DNA from: Onchidella celtica
Taxonomy: Eukaryota > Mollusca > Gastropoda > Systellommatophora > Onchidiidae
Direction of reading: 5' to 3'
DNA length: 64,000 bases
NCBI GenBank assembly: GCA_963931925.1
Contig: OZ007582.1
Span: 24,524,224 to 24,588,223, forward strand
In this document: piece by piece, positions 22,385 to 33,335 of the stretch
How the letters are laid out: every line of letters starts with the position of its first letter
How positions within the stretch are numbered: position 1 is the stretch's first letter
Made by a program: the position numbers and the translations under genes
Notes under the pieces: model-generated
The model's database searches: none
What the model saw: the letters and a program-made list of their open reading frames with translations, nothing else
What the model was told of the DNA's origin: nothing

Positions 22385-25300
22385 GAAACTATCACCTCGT
22401 CTACCACTATTAATTTTTGTCTCCCAGGACATTATAATCGCTGGAGACTTCAATGCTGGCGAGGGCTATGTTGACAGGGAGGACTGGGCTAACATTGCTT
22501 TGAAAAATGACAGGCGATTCAAATGGTTAATTGGTGACAGCACGGATACAACTGTGGGGAATACGGATAGAGCATATGACAGGTAGTTACTGATGGCATA
22601 GCCACCCTTGTATTGTTGATGATGGTTTTGATATGAGATGTAAAAATGAACAGTTCTGTTAGAAGAGAAGGCTTCCTATCATTTCGTGAAACGTGAAATT
22701 TGTAGAACTTTCCTCAGAATTTGCCCGCCCTGTTAGGAGGGAAATAGTTACAAGTGGAAGAAACGATTTTTTTTCATACTGCCGCTCAACCGCTCGACAG
22801 AAAATGATCATTTGCATAGCTTTTGATGTAGCCTAACTAGTTGTAGTAGGCTATCAGATACTTTGCTTTTTAAAAACAAACAAACACACTTTTACATAGA
22901 CTGTTAAATATATATAGATTATAGAAAGGTGAAATTATTATGCATGTTTTAATTGTAACGACTCAGGCTGTGGAATCCTAGAGATGAACGTTTGCGTATC
23001 TCTGTAATTCCCTAACATTGACATCAAACAAAGTATTTCTGCTCATGGAATGATTTTAAAAACAAAGGGGGGGGGGCGCAGGGGGAGTTTAGGAATAGAT
23101 GAAACATCCTTGTGACTGCTGTGTACGAGAATTATTAAATGTTTCGGATAGTGTGATTAAAGCAATGGCTGGAGAAAATAAGCTCTTTGAAGAGCTTTAT
23201 ATCTCCAAATCTATTATGTTGTGTTTTATTATTATTATTTTTTTTTTTGCAAGAACCGCCTGGACTATTAAAAAACAAAAGGAAGTTTATTTTCAAAGTA
23301 ATGTAGACAGGTCCATAATTAATTTTTCAACTTGTTCACAGGTTCGTTGTAGCTGGAAATAAGCTCTTCAAGTCAATAGTGCCGGGAAGTATCCAGGTGT
23401 TCAGATTTGATGAGGAACTGAACATGTCAGTGGAAGAGGTATAACATACAGTACATTGTAGTTTCGGGCAAGAGTGAGAAGTAAATTGAATCAATTTAAG
23501 ATCAAGCCGTGCCTGGTGATCTCTAGAAGTAAAAGTTTTAGATCAAAAGGTATTGGCTGTCGAAGTGATCTGAAAGGGAAGAGGTATTATTAGTATTATT
23601 TTTTAATGGTGGCAATCAGGGGTGAAGTCTGGCTTAAATGGATATGCTTTTAACACATAGCATTCTAGGAGTGGGCTAAAGTGCAACAGACTAACTAGTG
23701 TGTCCCCGATTCAAATAGACTTAAGAGGAAATCACATGCTGTTTTGCAAACTCATGCTATGTGAGAGTCTTGAATACTGCGTGCTTAACTGGCAAGTTCT
23801 CCGCTCTGACTAGTTGCTACGAAGTCCGTTGAAAAAATGCCTCAAATATTTAAATTAAAACAAACAAAACAGTCACTTAAGGCTCTCTCATACTTCTAGC
23901 CAAATTTTGCGTTTGAAAGTCAAGATAGCACATTAAGAATGTCTTTAAATAATTTTTAAATATCTTGAAAGACTTCATCTTTGATTGTGCCAGCTTCTGT
24001 TTTGCAAAATGTACATTCTGTACATTTCAAAAAGTGAAAATCTTAGATCATGTCACATGGCTGTCTGATAAAAATTCTTTCTTCTGCCGAACAGAAAGTA
24101 CACTGTACTTCAGCCAACAAACAGTTCAATCTACTAGATCATCGGAGGTTTGCTTAATCGGTCCCTGCTTAAGTAGTCTTTGATTGCAAACAGTGAAGAG
24201 TATTTAGGTGAAAGATATTAATTTTTAGTTTGGGTGTTATTAGGGGATAGGAGTGGTATTTTACATTATAAACTTGATGAACAGTCACCATAACTCAGTA
24301 CAATATTTTCTTTCTCCGGCTTGGTCATTAAACTAAGGCCCCCTAAATAACAGTCACTAAATTTACTTATGTCGCCACAAGAAGTCACTTTGCCACAAGA
24401 GATCACCTTGCCACAAGAAGTCACTTTGCCACAAGAGGTCACTTCGCCACAAGAGGTCACTTCGCCACAAGAAGCCACTTTGCCACAAGAGGTCACTTTG
24501 AGGTCATTTTGCCACAAGAGGTCATCTTGCCACAAGAAGTCACTTTGCCACAAGAGGTCACTTCGCCACAAGAGATCACCTTGCCACAAGAAGTCACTTT
24601 GCCACAAGAGGTCACTTCGCCACAAGAAGTCACTTCGCCACAAGAAGCCACTTTGCCACAAGAGGTCACTTTGAGGTCATTTTGCCACAAGAGATCACCT
24701 TGCCACAAGAAGTCACTTTGCCACAAGAGGTCACTTCGCCACAAGAAGTCACTTTGCCACAAGAGGTCACTTCGCCACAAGAAGCCACTTTGCCACAAGA
24801 GGTCACTTTGAGGTCATTTTGCCACAAGAGGTCATCTTGCCACAAGAAGTCACTTTGCCACAAGAGGTCACTTCGCCACAAGAAGTCACTTTGCCACAAG
24901 AGATCACTTTAAAGTCATTTTGCCACAAGAGGACCGTTTGGGACGCCACGGGTGATCTGGCAACCAGCATCCTCCAATCCTCTCGGTCTGATCTCCTGAC
25001 TGTATCGCTCAATCTCAAGCTCGTCCATTCTGGGATATTGTCCTCCCATCTCTTCCTCTGTCTGCCTCTCCATCAGGACAGTAGGACACAAAAACAATGG
25101 TCCTTGACAAAACTTGGATAACTGTCCATCAGATCATTAATCAAACTAATTTGCAGGGGTGAATTATGCAAGCAATCTGCTCTGTGGACATAATAAAACG
25201 GTGGTTCCATGTGGCAAGAAAAGAGCACCAAACAGACTGGGTCTATAGCCGCCGGCTTCCTTCTGGGTTACAACAATAACGCACAATTACTAATACAGAG

Positions 25301-27469
25301 AAAACTTTATCAATTGAACCTATAAATAAAATCACTGCTGAAAGCAACAACGCCTACTCCAGAGCGCTTCTTTGGTGTTGCCCTGCGGTGGGATCTATTT
25401 TTCTTTTTTGTAGACGAGTACTCAAGTAGGGATTTACTGTAACCAACATGCCTGTTTCTAAGCTAAACTTCTGGCCATCAACGTAAAACGTCAATCGGCA
25501 TTCATAAAACCTTCGAATATTTTTTTTTTTTAATGAAAAAAAGATCAAAAATGCAAGAAAGGAGTTTTCCACCCAACTGACACGACCGTGCAGGTTAAGG
25601 GTTACCGGAACTGAAATCGCAGGTCCATTGTTGTGTTGGATGAACTACGAGTGGCTAATGTGGTTACTGCGTGGGTTCAATAGTAACTCCCTTAAGGATA
25701 CACAGGATTAACAAACACAGGGTTCTGCTGGCAATCTTATTTATTCAAAAAGCCTAACAAAGGTATCACTACCAAACAAAAAAGGCATAGGAGAACCCTA
25801 CCAAGCAAAAAAAAAAAGCCCAACGAGCCATAAGCCAACGTCTCTCTGCTACTGGCGCAACTGGACTAGGCCATGTTTTGGGCGAGGCGTGCCACGGCAG
25901 GCCGCCGCCGGTCTATTGTACTGCAAGGTCCACTTGTGCTTCCTATTGTTGCGGCGTCTTTGATGGAGTCTACTGACCACTCGAACTGGCATCATCTTTA
26001 TGAGCCAGCACGGACGTCCGAGAGGGCTATTACGTAGTCCAGTGTTGGACAAGTGAAAGGCTCGGACATTGAGTCCAGCCGAACAACATAACCGGTTAGG
26101 GTCCTAACACAATCGAATTTACAGTACGGTTAAAAGGGTGCACACAAAAGTCAATTAGGTATCCCAGTAAACTCCAGAAATTACTCTAACGTCCCCTCCA
26201 GCAATAATTGAATAAATTTGACCCAGGTTGGAATTATCGGGGATAACATGCGTCTAACTCATAGTTTGCTTTAAATCCGAGACCCTCTTATTAATTATTT
26301 CAATACGATATGTGCATCAAAGTACAACAAAATTGGTACCATTATAAAGTAGAAACTTGCTGCTAAAATTCTAACTGACTACTTATACCAGAAACCCGGT
26401 AATAGTTTTAATATAAATTTTCAAAGTGTCAGGACTAACAACATTGGACAAATTTGTGCGGGATACTTTCGTCCATTAATACGACGTATCTCCATTGATA
26501 ACAAACGTTATCATGAGTACCTATTTTGTACCGATGGGGTATTACCTACTCTCAACAATGAATTCGGGTTCCCGTCTTTCTGTCGGTGGACAACAACGAA
26601 GGAGCGAGTTGTAAGAAACTTAAAGCCATGATATAAGAGTTGGAAGCCCGGTGGTCAACATTTCCAACTGACCAATCAAAATGCGCGCTTTTCACCGTGA
26701 TGTGAATAACGGGTCCCGCGCTAGTATTACAAGGGAAATAATCCAATTAATGGTACTCGGCCAAGTGTCCCTAAACTACTATGAGTGGCCGTCCCTTACT
26801 CACGCACTAGCGTTACCATGAAAGCACATATTAAAAATAGAAAATCGTTCATCCTCTCACAGTTGGATTGAATGGGTAGATGTCTTGTTAGGATTTTAGT
26901 GCGCCATAAAGTTAGGTAGCACTGAAGAACGGTTTGGAGGGGGAAGGAGAGGGGCCACGCAATAGGCTATTGAAAGATTATTTTGTTACTAAAATGTCGC
27001 GACAGGTTGCATGTATAGTGGACGCAGGCTGGGCAAAGCGATGGGCCTAAGGTTGCTCTCATTGTATGTTGTTTGGAAAGATAAGGCAGCACAGAAAACT
27101 GATAAAGCAAGTGTGCCAACACTGTTAAAGATTACGTTACTAAAGCGGAGAAATGATTGTTTCTCTGAAAGTAGTACACGATAAACTTATACATGTAGTA
27201 CACGACACACTTGTATTTAATAACATTCTACGGTACTGTGTTTTGTGACAAAGTTTGTGATGTATTCACCCAACGAAACGAAGTACAAACCATAGATGAA
27301 TAATAATCCCTAGTCTGTGGTACAAACGTTAATGCTGTTATCATAATAACATCAATTTCAGGCAGAGGAAGTCAGCGATCACTATCCCATTGAGATGGAA
27401 CTAACGGGCAGAGGTAAGAAATGGGGTCACCCGTTTGTGATTCGACTTCCTTTTAGAAAACTAGTGTAA
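20584..27469 (+). CDS. DNase I-family endonuclease, C-terminal five exons (N-terminus not found)
   Basis: DNase I-family enzymes are Mg/Ca-dependent, usually secreted nucleases that cut double-stranded DNA. Exons by splice signals and phase: 20584-20696, 21693-21805, 22428-22582, 23342-23438 and 27362-27469 (TAA). All join in one frame, giving about 194 residues. Family landmarks: VSVVD-like LSVVDTYQYNDG and DVFQREPF; AIHT (the His of the conserved P-L-H site, His134 in bovine DNase I); GDFNAG (Asp168/Asn170); FKWLIGDSTDTT; AYDR (Asp212); SDHYP (Asp251/His252). Donors are GTAGGT, GTTCGG (weak), GTAGTT and GTATAA. The last exon also holds a strong internal donor (GTAAGA, 27414), so a different 3' end is possible; read-through adds a basic tail, GKKWGHPFVIRLPFRKLV. 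About 90 N-terminal residues, including the two catalytic Glu sites and a signal peptide, were not found upstream. Confidence 0.85.
21573..21656. repeat. (CT)n microsatellite in DNase intron
   Basis: A CT-rich run just upstream of the 21693 acceptor; it may lengthen that exon's polypyrimidine tract. Confidence 0.95.
22233..22380. repeat. (GA)n microsatellite in DNase intron
   Basis: Nearly pure GA over about 150 bases, ending about 47 bases before the exon at 22428. The long plus frame at 22077-22586 is this run read into the exon and is not a distinct protein. Confidence 0.95.
24366..24935. repeat. 18-bp tandem array with higher-order repeats
   Basis: The unit is GCCACAAGAAGTCACTTT with small variants. 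Because 18 is a multiple of 3, several frames stay open on both strands (Pro-Gln-Glu-Val-Thr on plus, Thr-Ser-Cys-Gly-Lys-Val on minus), producing false genes. A longer block ending CTTTGAGGTCATTTTGCC recurs at about 24497, 24670, 24807 and 24908. It lies in the long DNase intron, beside a LINE 3' fragment. Confidence 0.95.
24936..25110 (-). pseudogene. LINE reverse transcriptase C-terminal fragment
   Basis: On the minus strand, in two frames, the pieces read DGEADRGRDG, RLSDTVRRSDREDWRML and VARSPVASQT. This resembles the last part of RTE-like LINE proteins (W-E-D-N-I..., E-x-W-R-x-L-V, S-P-V-P-Q). The 18-bp array starts exactly where its 3' end would be. It is too short to assign firmly. 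Confidence 0.5.
25111..25633. other. DNase intron sequence, nothing recognised
   Basis: Apart from short T and A runs (near 25518-25535) there is no structure that I can assign. Confidence 0.45.
25634..26861 (-). mobile_element. Solo LTR of the 46-49 kb LTR family (variant middle)
   Basis: It begins TGTTGGATGAACTACG and ends CGTTCATCCTCTCACA, like the two LTRs at 46343-46981 and 48023-48675, and carries the TG..CA ends of an LTR. It is flanked by 4-bp direct repeats GTTG (25630-25633 and 26862-26865). Its central part (about 25835-26588) is unrelated to the matching part of the other two LTRs and makes it about 580 bases longer. It sits inside the long DNase intron. Confidence 0.88.
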
Positions 27470-27651
27470 GGGCCCGTTCATAGAACGGGTTGCAAACAAC
27501 ACGCACAATCAGCACACAGATTGTGTAGATCTAGATCTAGGAAGAAAACAACTCACAACTGGCACAGTAACACCCGCATGGCCAGTACCGTGCATAAGGC
27601 AGACGGCACAGAAACTCATGCCTTCAAACTTTGAAACGCAACCAGAAGTTT

Positions 27652-27907
27652 AAAGACGAAACAAAACAAAGGCAGGAGGGAGGCAACCATTGTTGAGGAG
27701 CAAGCATTATCCGATGACGTACTCTCTCTCTCTCTCTCTCTTACAATAAAAGTAGTAACCTGCAGTCCTGCTTCAGAACTCATGCGCGCCAGGACACTAC
27801 GCACCAAGCTTGATATGGTTACTTTTTATGACATGCACGGTACTAAAGTCGAAACAAAACAAAGGCAGGAGGAAGGCCATCATTGTTGAGGAGAAAGCAT
27901 TATTTGA
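27652..27907. repeat. Direct repeat pair of about 60 bp
   Basis: 27652-27712 and 27847-27907 share ACAAAACAAAGGCAGGAGG and ATTGTTGAGGAG, spaced 195 bases apart. A (CT)n run lies between them (27721-27740). The pair is just downstream of the DNase stop codon. Confidence 0.8.
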
Positions 27908-28101
27908 TATTTTTAGGCCTGTTTTCATTTATTACAAATTTACGATACTTCGCTTTCATGTCAAAGGAATAGACATAGTAGCAAAAGGAACTATCTTTCA
28001 CGTGTAATTTTTCAGGTCAGGGCATTTCTTCCTCGCAGCAGTGAATTTTTTTCCTTGCTGTTTTTTTTTATATAGATTATCTAAATCTTGTGGTGGGTGT
28101 A

Positions 28102-29324
28102 TGTCACGAGCAGAGTTAGGGTCTTGGGGATGTTACGACTGCACGAGAGGCAGCTAACTCACACTCGGACACAACCACACAAGAAAAGTACTAAATAACT
28201 AGAGCGTATATATGTCAGGCCGGTCAGGCCATAGTTTACATAAATATTAATAACAAAACAAAAGACAATAGAGGTATATATTCAAACCAAAAACTCTAAT
28301 TAATAACTTAACCAATGATATTCATGTAACTATGGAGGTACTGCAATCAATAGTAAATAGGTATATTATACGAAACTGGATATCAATTTAAAGTGACAGT
28401 TGAGTCGCCACTGGCCAGTCGCCAGGCAAACTCTCCATAAATCATATGGGCTTAAATGTTAGGAGAGCCCAGTACGTTCAAAGCCTACAGAAGCACTCTT
28501 CGGCTTGTAGGTAATTTAAGCAGTTGCCAAAAGACTATATTTTATGCACAATCACTATTCAATTCATCAACAATGTGCTATATTATTCCAATCATACTAT
28601 GGCAATAGATCTATGATACAGGACACTCGTGGTCGAGTGCCAGCTGGGGTTTCCTTAGTCTTCCTATGAGGCTGTAGTTCTCTCTCTATCTCCGATCTCT
28701 ATTATACTTGAATAATTAAGATATATTACCATTGCTCACGCCTACTGAGAGGCGCGAACATCAAAATAGCGCAGCGTGGGCTTTCAAAGGTCAGCCCACT
28801 CAGACCTTTCTTTCTAGAGCTCAGTCAGTCCGTTAGCAAGGACTTCTTAGTCTTCAGACCACACAGTTCAGGTACTGGCCAACCGGAGATACTTCACGAA
28901 ACGATGCTTCTCTCGTCTGTATTCACTAAATCTGAACGTTACACGATGTTATATACTAACCAACTACCCAGCGTGCTAGTCCGCTGGCCCAATTAGTTCA
29001 GCTATCTCATAGGTCGAAACCTCCCACCATTTTAACTGTAGTAATACGTCTGCACTATTCTACCAGCCAGTTAACGTGCAAAACTTGTCTAGTCATACTT
29101 AACAATGTCAACTGTCCCCACCTTGTTTCACCCCTACTCCATTACTTATTAATCACGAACATAAGCCGACAAGCGTGACTCTAGCAGTTTAACTCTACAT
29201 TTATTTACTCACCAACTATAATTTGGCGAGGACCGTTCAAGGCCACCAGCCAATTTCTCATGGCCCTGGTAAACAACAACAACTCACTCTCTGCGTGAGT
29301 TTTAATAATATCCGAATCATGACA
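28102..29324. mobile_element. Solo LTR, 1.22 kb, 5-bp duplication GTGTA
   Basis: The element starts TGTCACGAGCAG and ends CCGAATCATGACA, so it has the inverted TGTCA..TGACA ends of an LTR. Both sides carry GTGTA (28097-28101 and 29325-29329). No coding region is present. A second solo LTR in this window (56202-57358) has the same TGTCAC..TGACA ends. Confidence 0.82.
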
Positions 29325-29329
29325 GTGTA

Positions 29330-30632
29330 ACAGGGTGACAGACTGGCAAGGTATAACTAGCGTGGGAAGATAGTTGACGGCGGGGAGACAGCGTTATTGT
29401 AGGCCAGAGGGGGAAAGTATGGGATGCAACTGAAGCGCTTTGACACCCGAAAAGGGTGGTGTTACTTCACCGCCGTACTTGACGATCAGATCACCTGGGA
29501 ATTGCTTGGGGGGTAGAGATGCTTCAATAGTATTTGACGTGGAGTCGACGGGGGTGGCTATTAGGATAACTAATGTACACTCGGTGAGCGTCTTGGGACG
29601 CTACCCGACTGGGTATAAATCCTCGAACGCTCCTTCCAACTTCAGACCGCTGAGAGCACTCACCAGCTTCGTGCCGAAGAGGAGACCACAACTGCAACTG
29701 TAACTTTGTACTAGTCTTGTGAGTGGGGAAGGTCAGGGAACCCGCAAACATCCTTTGTCAGAGCGTGGTATCTTTGGTATCTTGTCGGCATTTGAGCTGT
29801 TGCTGAGTGGTAAGTTAATTGTACGATGTATGTGTATTTTACTTAATGTTCATAATTGTAGAACCTAAATCTAGTGGGTTTACTTTGGTATAACTACTGC
29901 CTCTGAGAGAGTCACGGAAACGCCGTTACATATATGTTACGAAACCTTATAGGATGGGGTCTGTTAGAGAGAGCGTTATTCTTCGTGGGGAACGTGTAAA
30001 TATCATTAAAACTGTATTGATCGTTTATTCTATTGCCTTTATGGGAGCCTATGGAGTATGGGAGCTGCAGCCTGACTGATAACGGTGTCAGCGGTTAAAA
30101 GTATTAATGATGAATATCCGTCATGGAGTAAGTATGGAAGTCATGCCTTCCAGCAGTAGATTAGGAAGTTGCGATTGTTTTTCTACAGAGGAGGAAGAAC
30201 AACACCTTCTTGGCTTCTCAACTTCTTGTCCTTTGATTTACGACATCGTGGCGTCTTGGCTTCCCGACCTATTGGCACCTGCCGATACCTGTTGATCTAA
30301 CTGCGCAGTCAAGCCAGAGTAGAGAGGAAGAACCAGTGCCCAGATAGCGCCATACACCCCTAAAGGAGAGGTTTCCTTATGCTGAATGTACCCATGTGTT
30401 TTATAAAATGTGCTAGAAATTGAATATTACGACGCCCTTTTAATTATCATGTACTGATTTGCATTGATTTCATTCCATCGAAATTCACGTGAAATTGTAT
30501 GACCTATGTTCCTATTATTATTGAATGAATTAATAATTATTGTATAGATAAGCAATACAGATATCGTTTGTTATAACTTATAGAAGAGAGATAGTGTGTT
30601 TGTGCCGTGCCTATCACGGCTGGTGTCAGAAG
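29330..30632 (+). mobile_element. Possible LTR with TATA promoter and primer-binding site
   Basis: GGGTATAAAT (about 29608-29617) followed by an initiator-like TTCAGACC about 30 bases on looks like a retrotransposon promoter. At 30621-30632 stands TGGTGTCAGAAG, the same 12-mer that forms the primer-binding site of the LTR element at 46.3-48.7 kb. No matching second LTR or target duplication was found, so boundaries are uncertain. Confidence 0.28.
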
Positions 30633-30674
30633 AAAGTTAGTGAGAGGAAGAGTGAGAGAAAGTGGAAACATCAC

Positions 30675-30840
30675 AGTGGGCGCAATTCGAATCATTATTC
30701 GAATAGCGCGAATGACGCAGTCGATAACCTGCTAATCGAAATACATGCTGATTCGAATCACTCGGTGAACGAATCAGCCGGCGAATCAAAATTGATTCGA
30801 ATTACTTTTGATTGGCTTTCTCCCAGGCGCTTTTGAAGCT
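30675..30840. other. Cluster of ATTCGAAT palindromes
   Basis: The octamer ATTCGAAT and close variants (GATTCGAATC, TGATTCGAATTA) occur five or more times in about 130 bases. The plus frame at 30594-30836 spans it but has no recognised domain. Confidence 0.6.
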
Positions 30841-31072
30841 TTGCTACATACTTTTTACTTTTTCTTTTGCCATTTTTTTGACGTTGAGCGAGCGGCCCGA
30901 CGGTGCAGCCGCGTTAGCGGGGTTCTGTTTTAATTTAGGATAACTACGAAGCAATCATGGGCCAGGCTCACCATTCCGCACTGAGAAACCAAATTAGTAC
31001 TTATTCCCGTTAGGACCCATTGGTGACAGCAAACCTAGCCTGCCTCTGTGTTCATGTATTCTGTATTGCGTG

Positions 31073-32125
31073 CAGGGGCGAAGCGTGGCCCTCTGCAGAG
31101 GGTAATCAGAATTTAAGCTAGTAAGATCCTCATAATAGGACGTATTACTACATCATATTTACATAATTATAGATGCAGCGACTAAAACAATGAAACGGGT
31201 GCTGGGCACTGCAAAATCTAAAGAGCGGACTATTCTTGTCAACAGGATAGGAATGCATCAATTTACAAGCCAAACTAATCTGAACATACCATTCATTCAT
31301 ACTAACGGACTTATAAACGCATATTTTTCATCCATTTTAAAAATATAATTTGAACGGGAAGTTTTCATTGTCATATTCATAGCCAGAGAGTTTGTTATTC
31401 CACCATCTCATAAAGTTTCTCGAAAAGGACCCATTAACATTAAATGGCAGAAAGTGCTTAAGTGGCATCTCTGTGACACAACGATGTGCGGTGATATCGG
31501 AGAAGTGGCCATCTACCGTGGCGGTATAGGTTCGCTCGACCTATCAAGTGAAGTGATGTTCTTGATACGTTCGACTGATTTTGATCACAGTGGTCTAGAT
31601 CTAGACTATTATTATTATGCTTTGATAGCTCTTGCTGTGCGTAGGGTAAATTATTCTTAGATTACTTCAAACAAACAAACAAAAATCCACACAAACTCTT
31701 TCACTCTACTCCGTACCTTTCGATAAGGATGAAAACCACCGCAGAGTGAAAAACATGCATAAATCTAGGTAAAATCAGGTCAAACTTTGATTATAAAGCC
31801 TATTTTTATCCCCACTATTCTGCTGTCTACGGGGCCGCGTCGACGAATACAGGCTATGCGCAAGATAGTTTCTGGGTGTAGCCAAGTCCTCTTTGTCTTT
31901 GTTAATCACTGATTATGGACCAGTTCATAAGGTGTAGGTTCCTATAAAGATGCTTTTCGGTGAGAAGTGTTGGACTATACAAACGCAAACAGCGAGGTAG
32001 AATTGAAGGCTGAACTGACCAAATGGACTTGGGAGTTGGGCTCGATTTGGAAAGCGTAGTAATTCTAGAATTAATATTCGAAGGGTAGTCACTGATTATT
32101 TGATTATGAGGAAGCCTCGCCCCTG
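31073..32125. mobile_element. hAT-like MITE, 1.05 kb
   Basis: The ends are CAGGGGCGAAGC and GCCTCGCCCCTG, which are inverted with one or two mismatches and of the CAGGGGCG type common in hAT elements. The 8-bp flanks do not match well. A frame inside (31454-31660) is unrecognised. Confidence 0.45.
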
Positions 32126-33164
32126 GTCACATTCACTTGCAACATGATTTTAGAGAATGGATTGTTCTAAAATACGACTAAATTTCTTTTCATCATCTCG
32201 AAATGGAAATTGGACTAAGAATAATGCGATCCGCACCGGGAAATGTGTTTTGCGTCTCCTTAGACATTTTTTTTTTTACCTATACACTTTTTCCATCACG
32301 AGGGAGATTTTCCTACCCGCCCGTCATTGGCAAGAAGATTTACGAGTAAGCCCAGAACTTGCTGGAAGGATTTATGTTATGTCAGTCTCATAATATACTG
32401 TTATGGCTGATTTCTCATATAGTCTGTTGAAGTCCCTAACCCCATTTGGATCTTTGTCAACATGAATGTCAAGAGTTTTATTGACACGCCAAAGCCTGCG
32501 GGAAACGTACGTACCTGCAGTTCACTGGATTCACAGTGGAAACAAGGTCAGAGTACATTACGCCCCATTGCTCAACAACCCCTAGTTCTTGTCCATGAAT
32601 ATAAAATTAGCAAATTAACATTAAGAAACGGTGGCTTATGGCGGCTCCAACCACAGCACAGACTGGGCACTCATGTTTCATAATAATGTGAGTGACATAC
32701 TTAGTAGAAAAGCAAATCATCATGTTGTGTAATACGACATAATAATCATCGGCTGGTGTTTCGAATCTATTATTATTAGATTGAAAAATGAAAAAAAAAA
32801 AAAGATGCATTTCCCTCACACCTGGCCAGACACTTTTCTGAACACGATCCGTTTATAGGTTTTGTGTTTCCACATGTCGTGAAAGTACTCTGTTTTCTTT
32901 TAATCTTGGTGTCTAATTGCATAAAGATTGATTATTTGGACTTATATCGGACTAAAACAAACAAACACACAAATCTACAATTGATTGATAAACCTTTTAA
33001 GACTTAAGGCGTATCCAATGATTTGCCATTCTTAGATCACACTAATGTACGTCTCGGGGAAGTCGCACCAAATTCAACGAACGTGTGTCAGTTTTTGTCG
33101 TGAGACTCTCACGTGCATTAGAGCACTGCGATTAGGAACGCTGTTTATCCGCTGTTTCATTTAT
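32126..33164. other. Stretch without recognisable genes
   Basis: Short frames (for example 32157-32393 and 32462-32683) show no domain or splice pattern. Poly-A and poly-T runs are present. Confidence 0.45.
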
Positions 33165-33335
33165 TAGGGAAAATCACATCGAATTGAACGCTTTTGAAAG
33201 GTCGTCAGACATTAATGATAGGTTTAGATCGAGTGTTAAATAAAAAAACAAACTTTTTAAGACCCAGCGGTCAAACAAAGAAACTGACGGGCAATTTGGA
33301 ACCAAAGACTACCCAAACACCGGCCCGTTAAACAA
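33165..33335. repeat. Dispersed repeat copy, related to 55-250
   Basis: It shares AATTGAACGCTTTTGAAAGG and the order of the following segments with the copy at the start of the window. Confidence 0.35.

Noticed and set aside
22077..22586. 169-codon plus frame
   Set aside because: It is a (GA)n microsatellite read into the real DNase exon at 22428-22582; the Arg-Glu repeat is not a protein segment.
23135..23215. Possible duplicated DNase exon (MAGENKLFEEL resembles VAGNKLF)
   Set aside because: The similarity covers only about 30 bases, lacks an acceptor in phase and does not extend, so it is probably chance.
24369..25121. Several 70-130 codon frames on both strands rich in PQEVT or TSCGKV
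   Set aside because: All are encoded by the 18-bp tandem array, whose period keeps frames open on both strands.
31380..31590. Two overlapping open plus frames resembling an exon
   Set aside because: Both frames are open, no domain is recognised and the segment is inside a hAT-like MITE; the evidence is insufficient.
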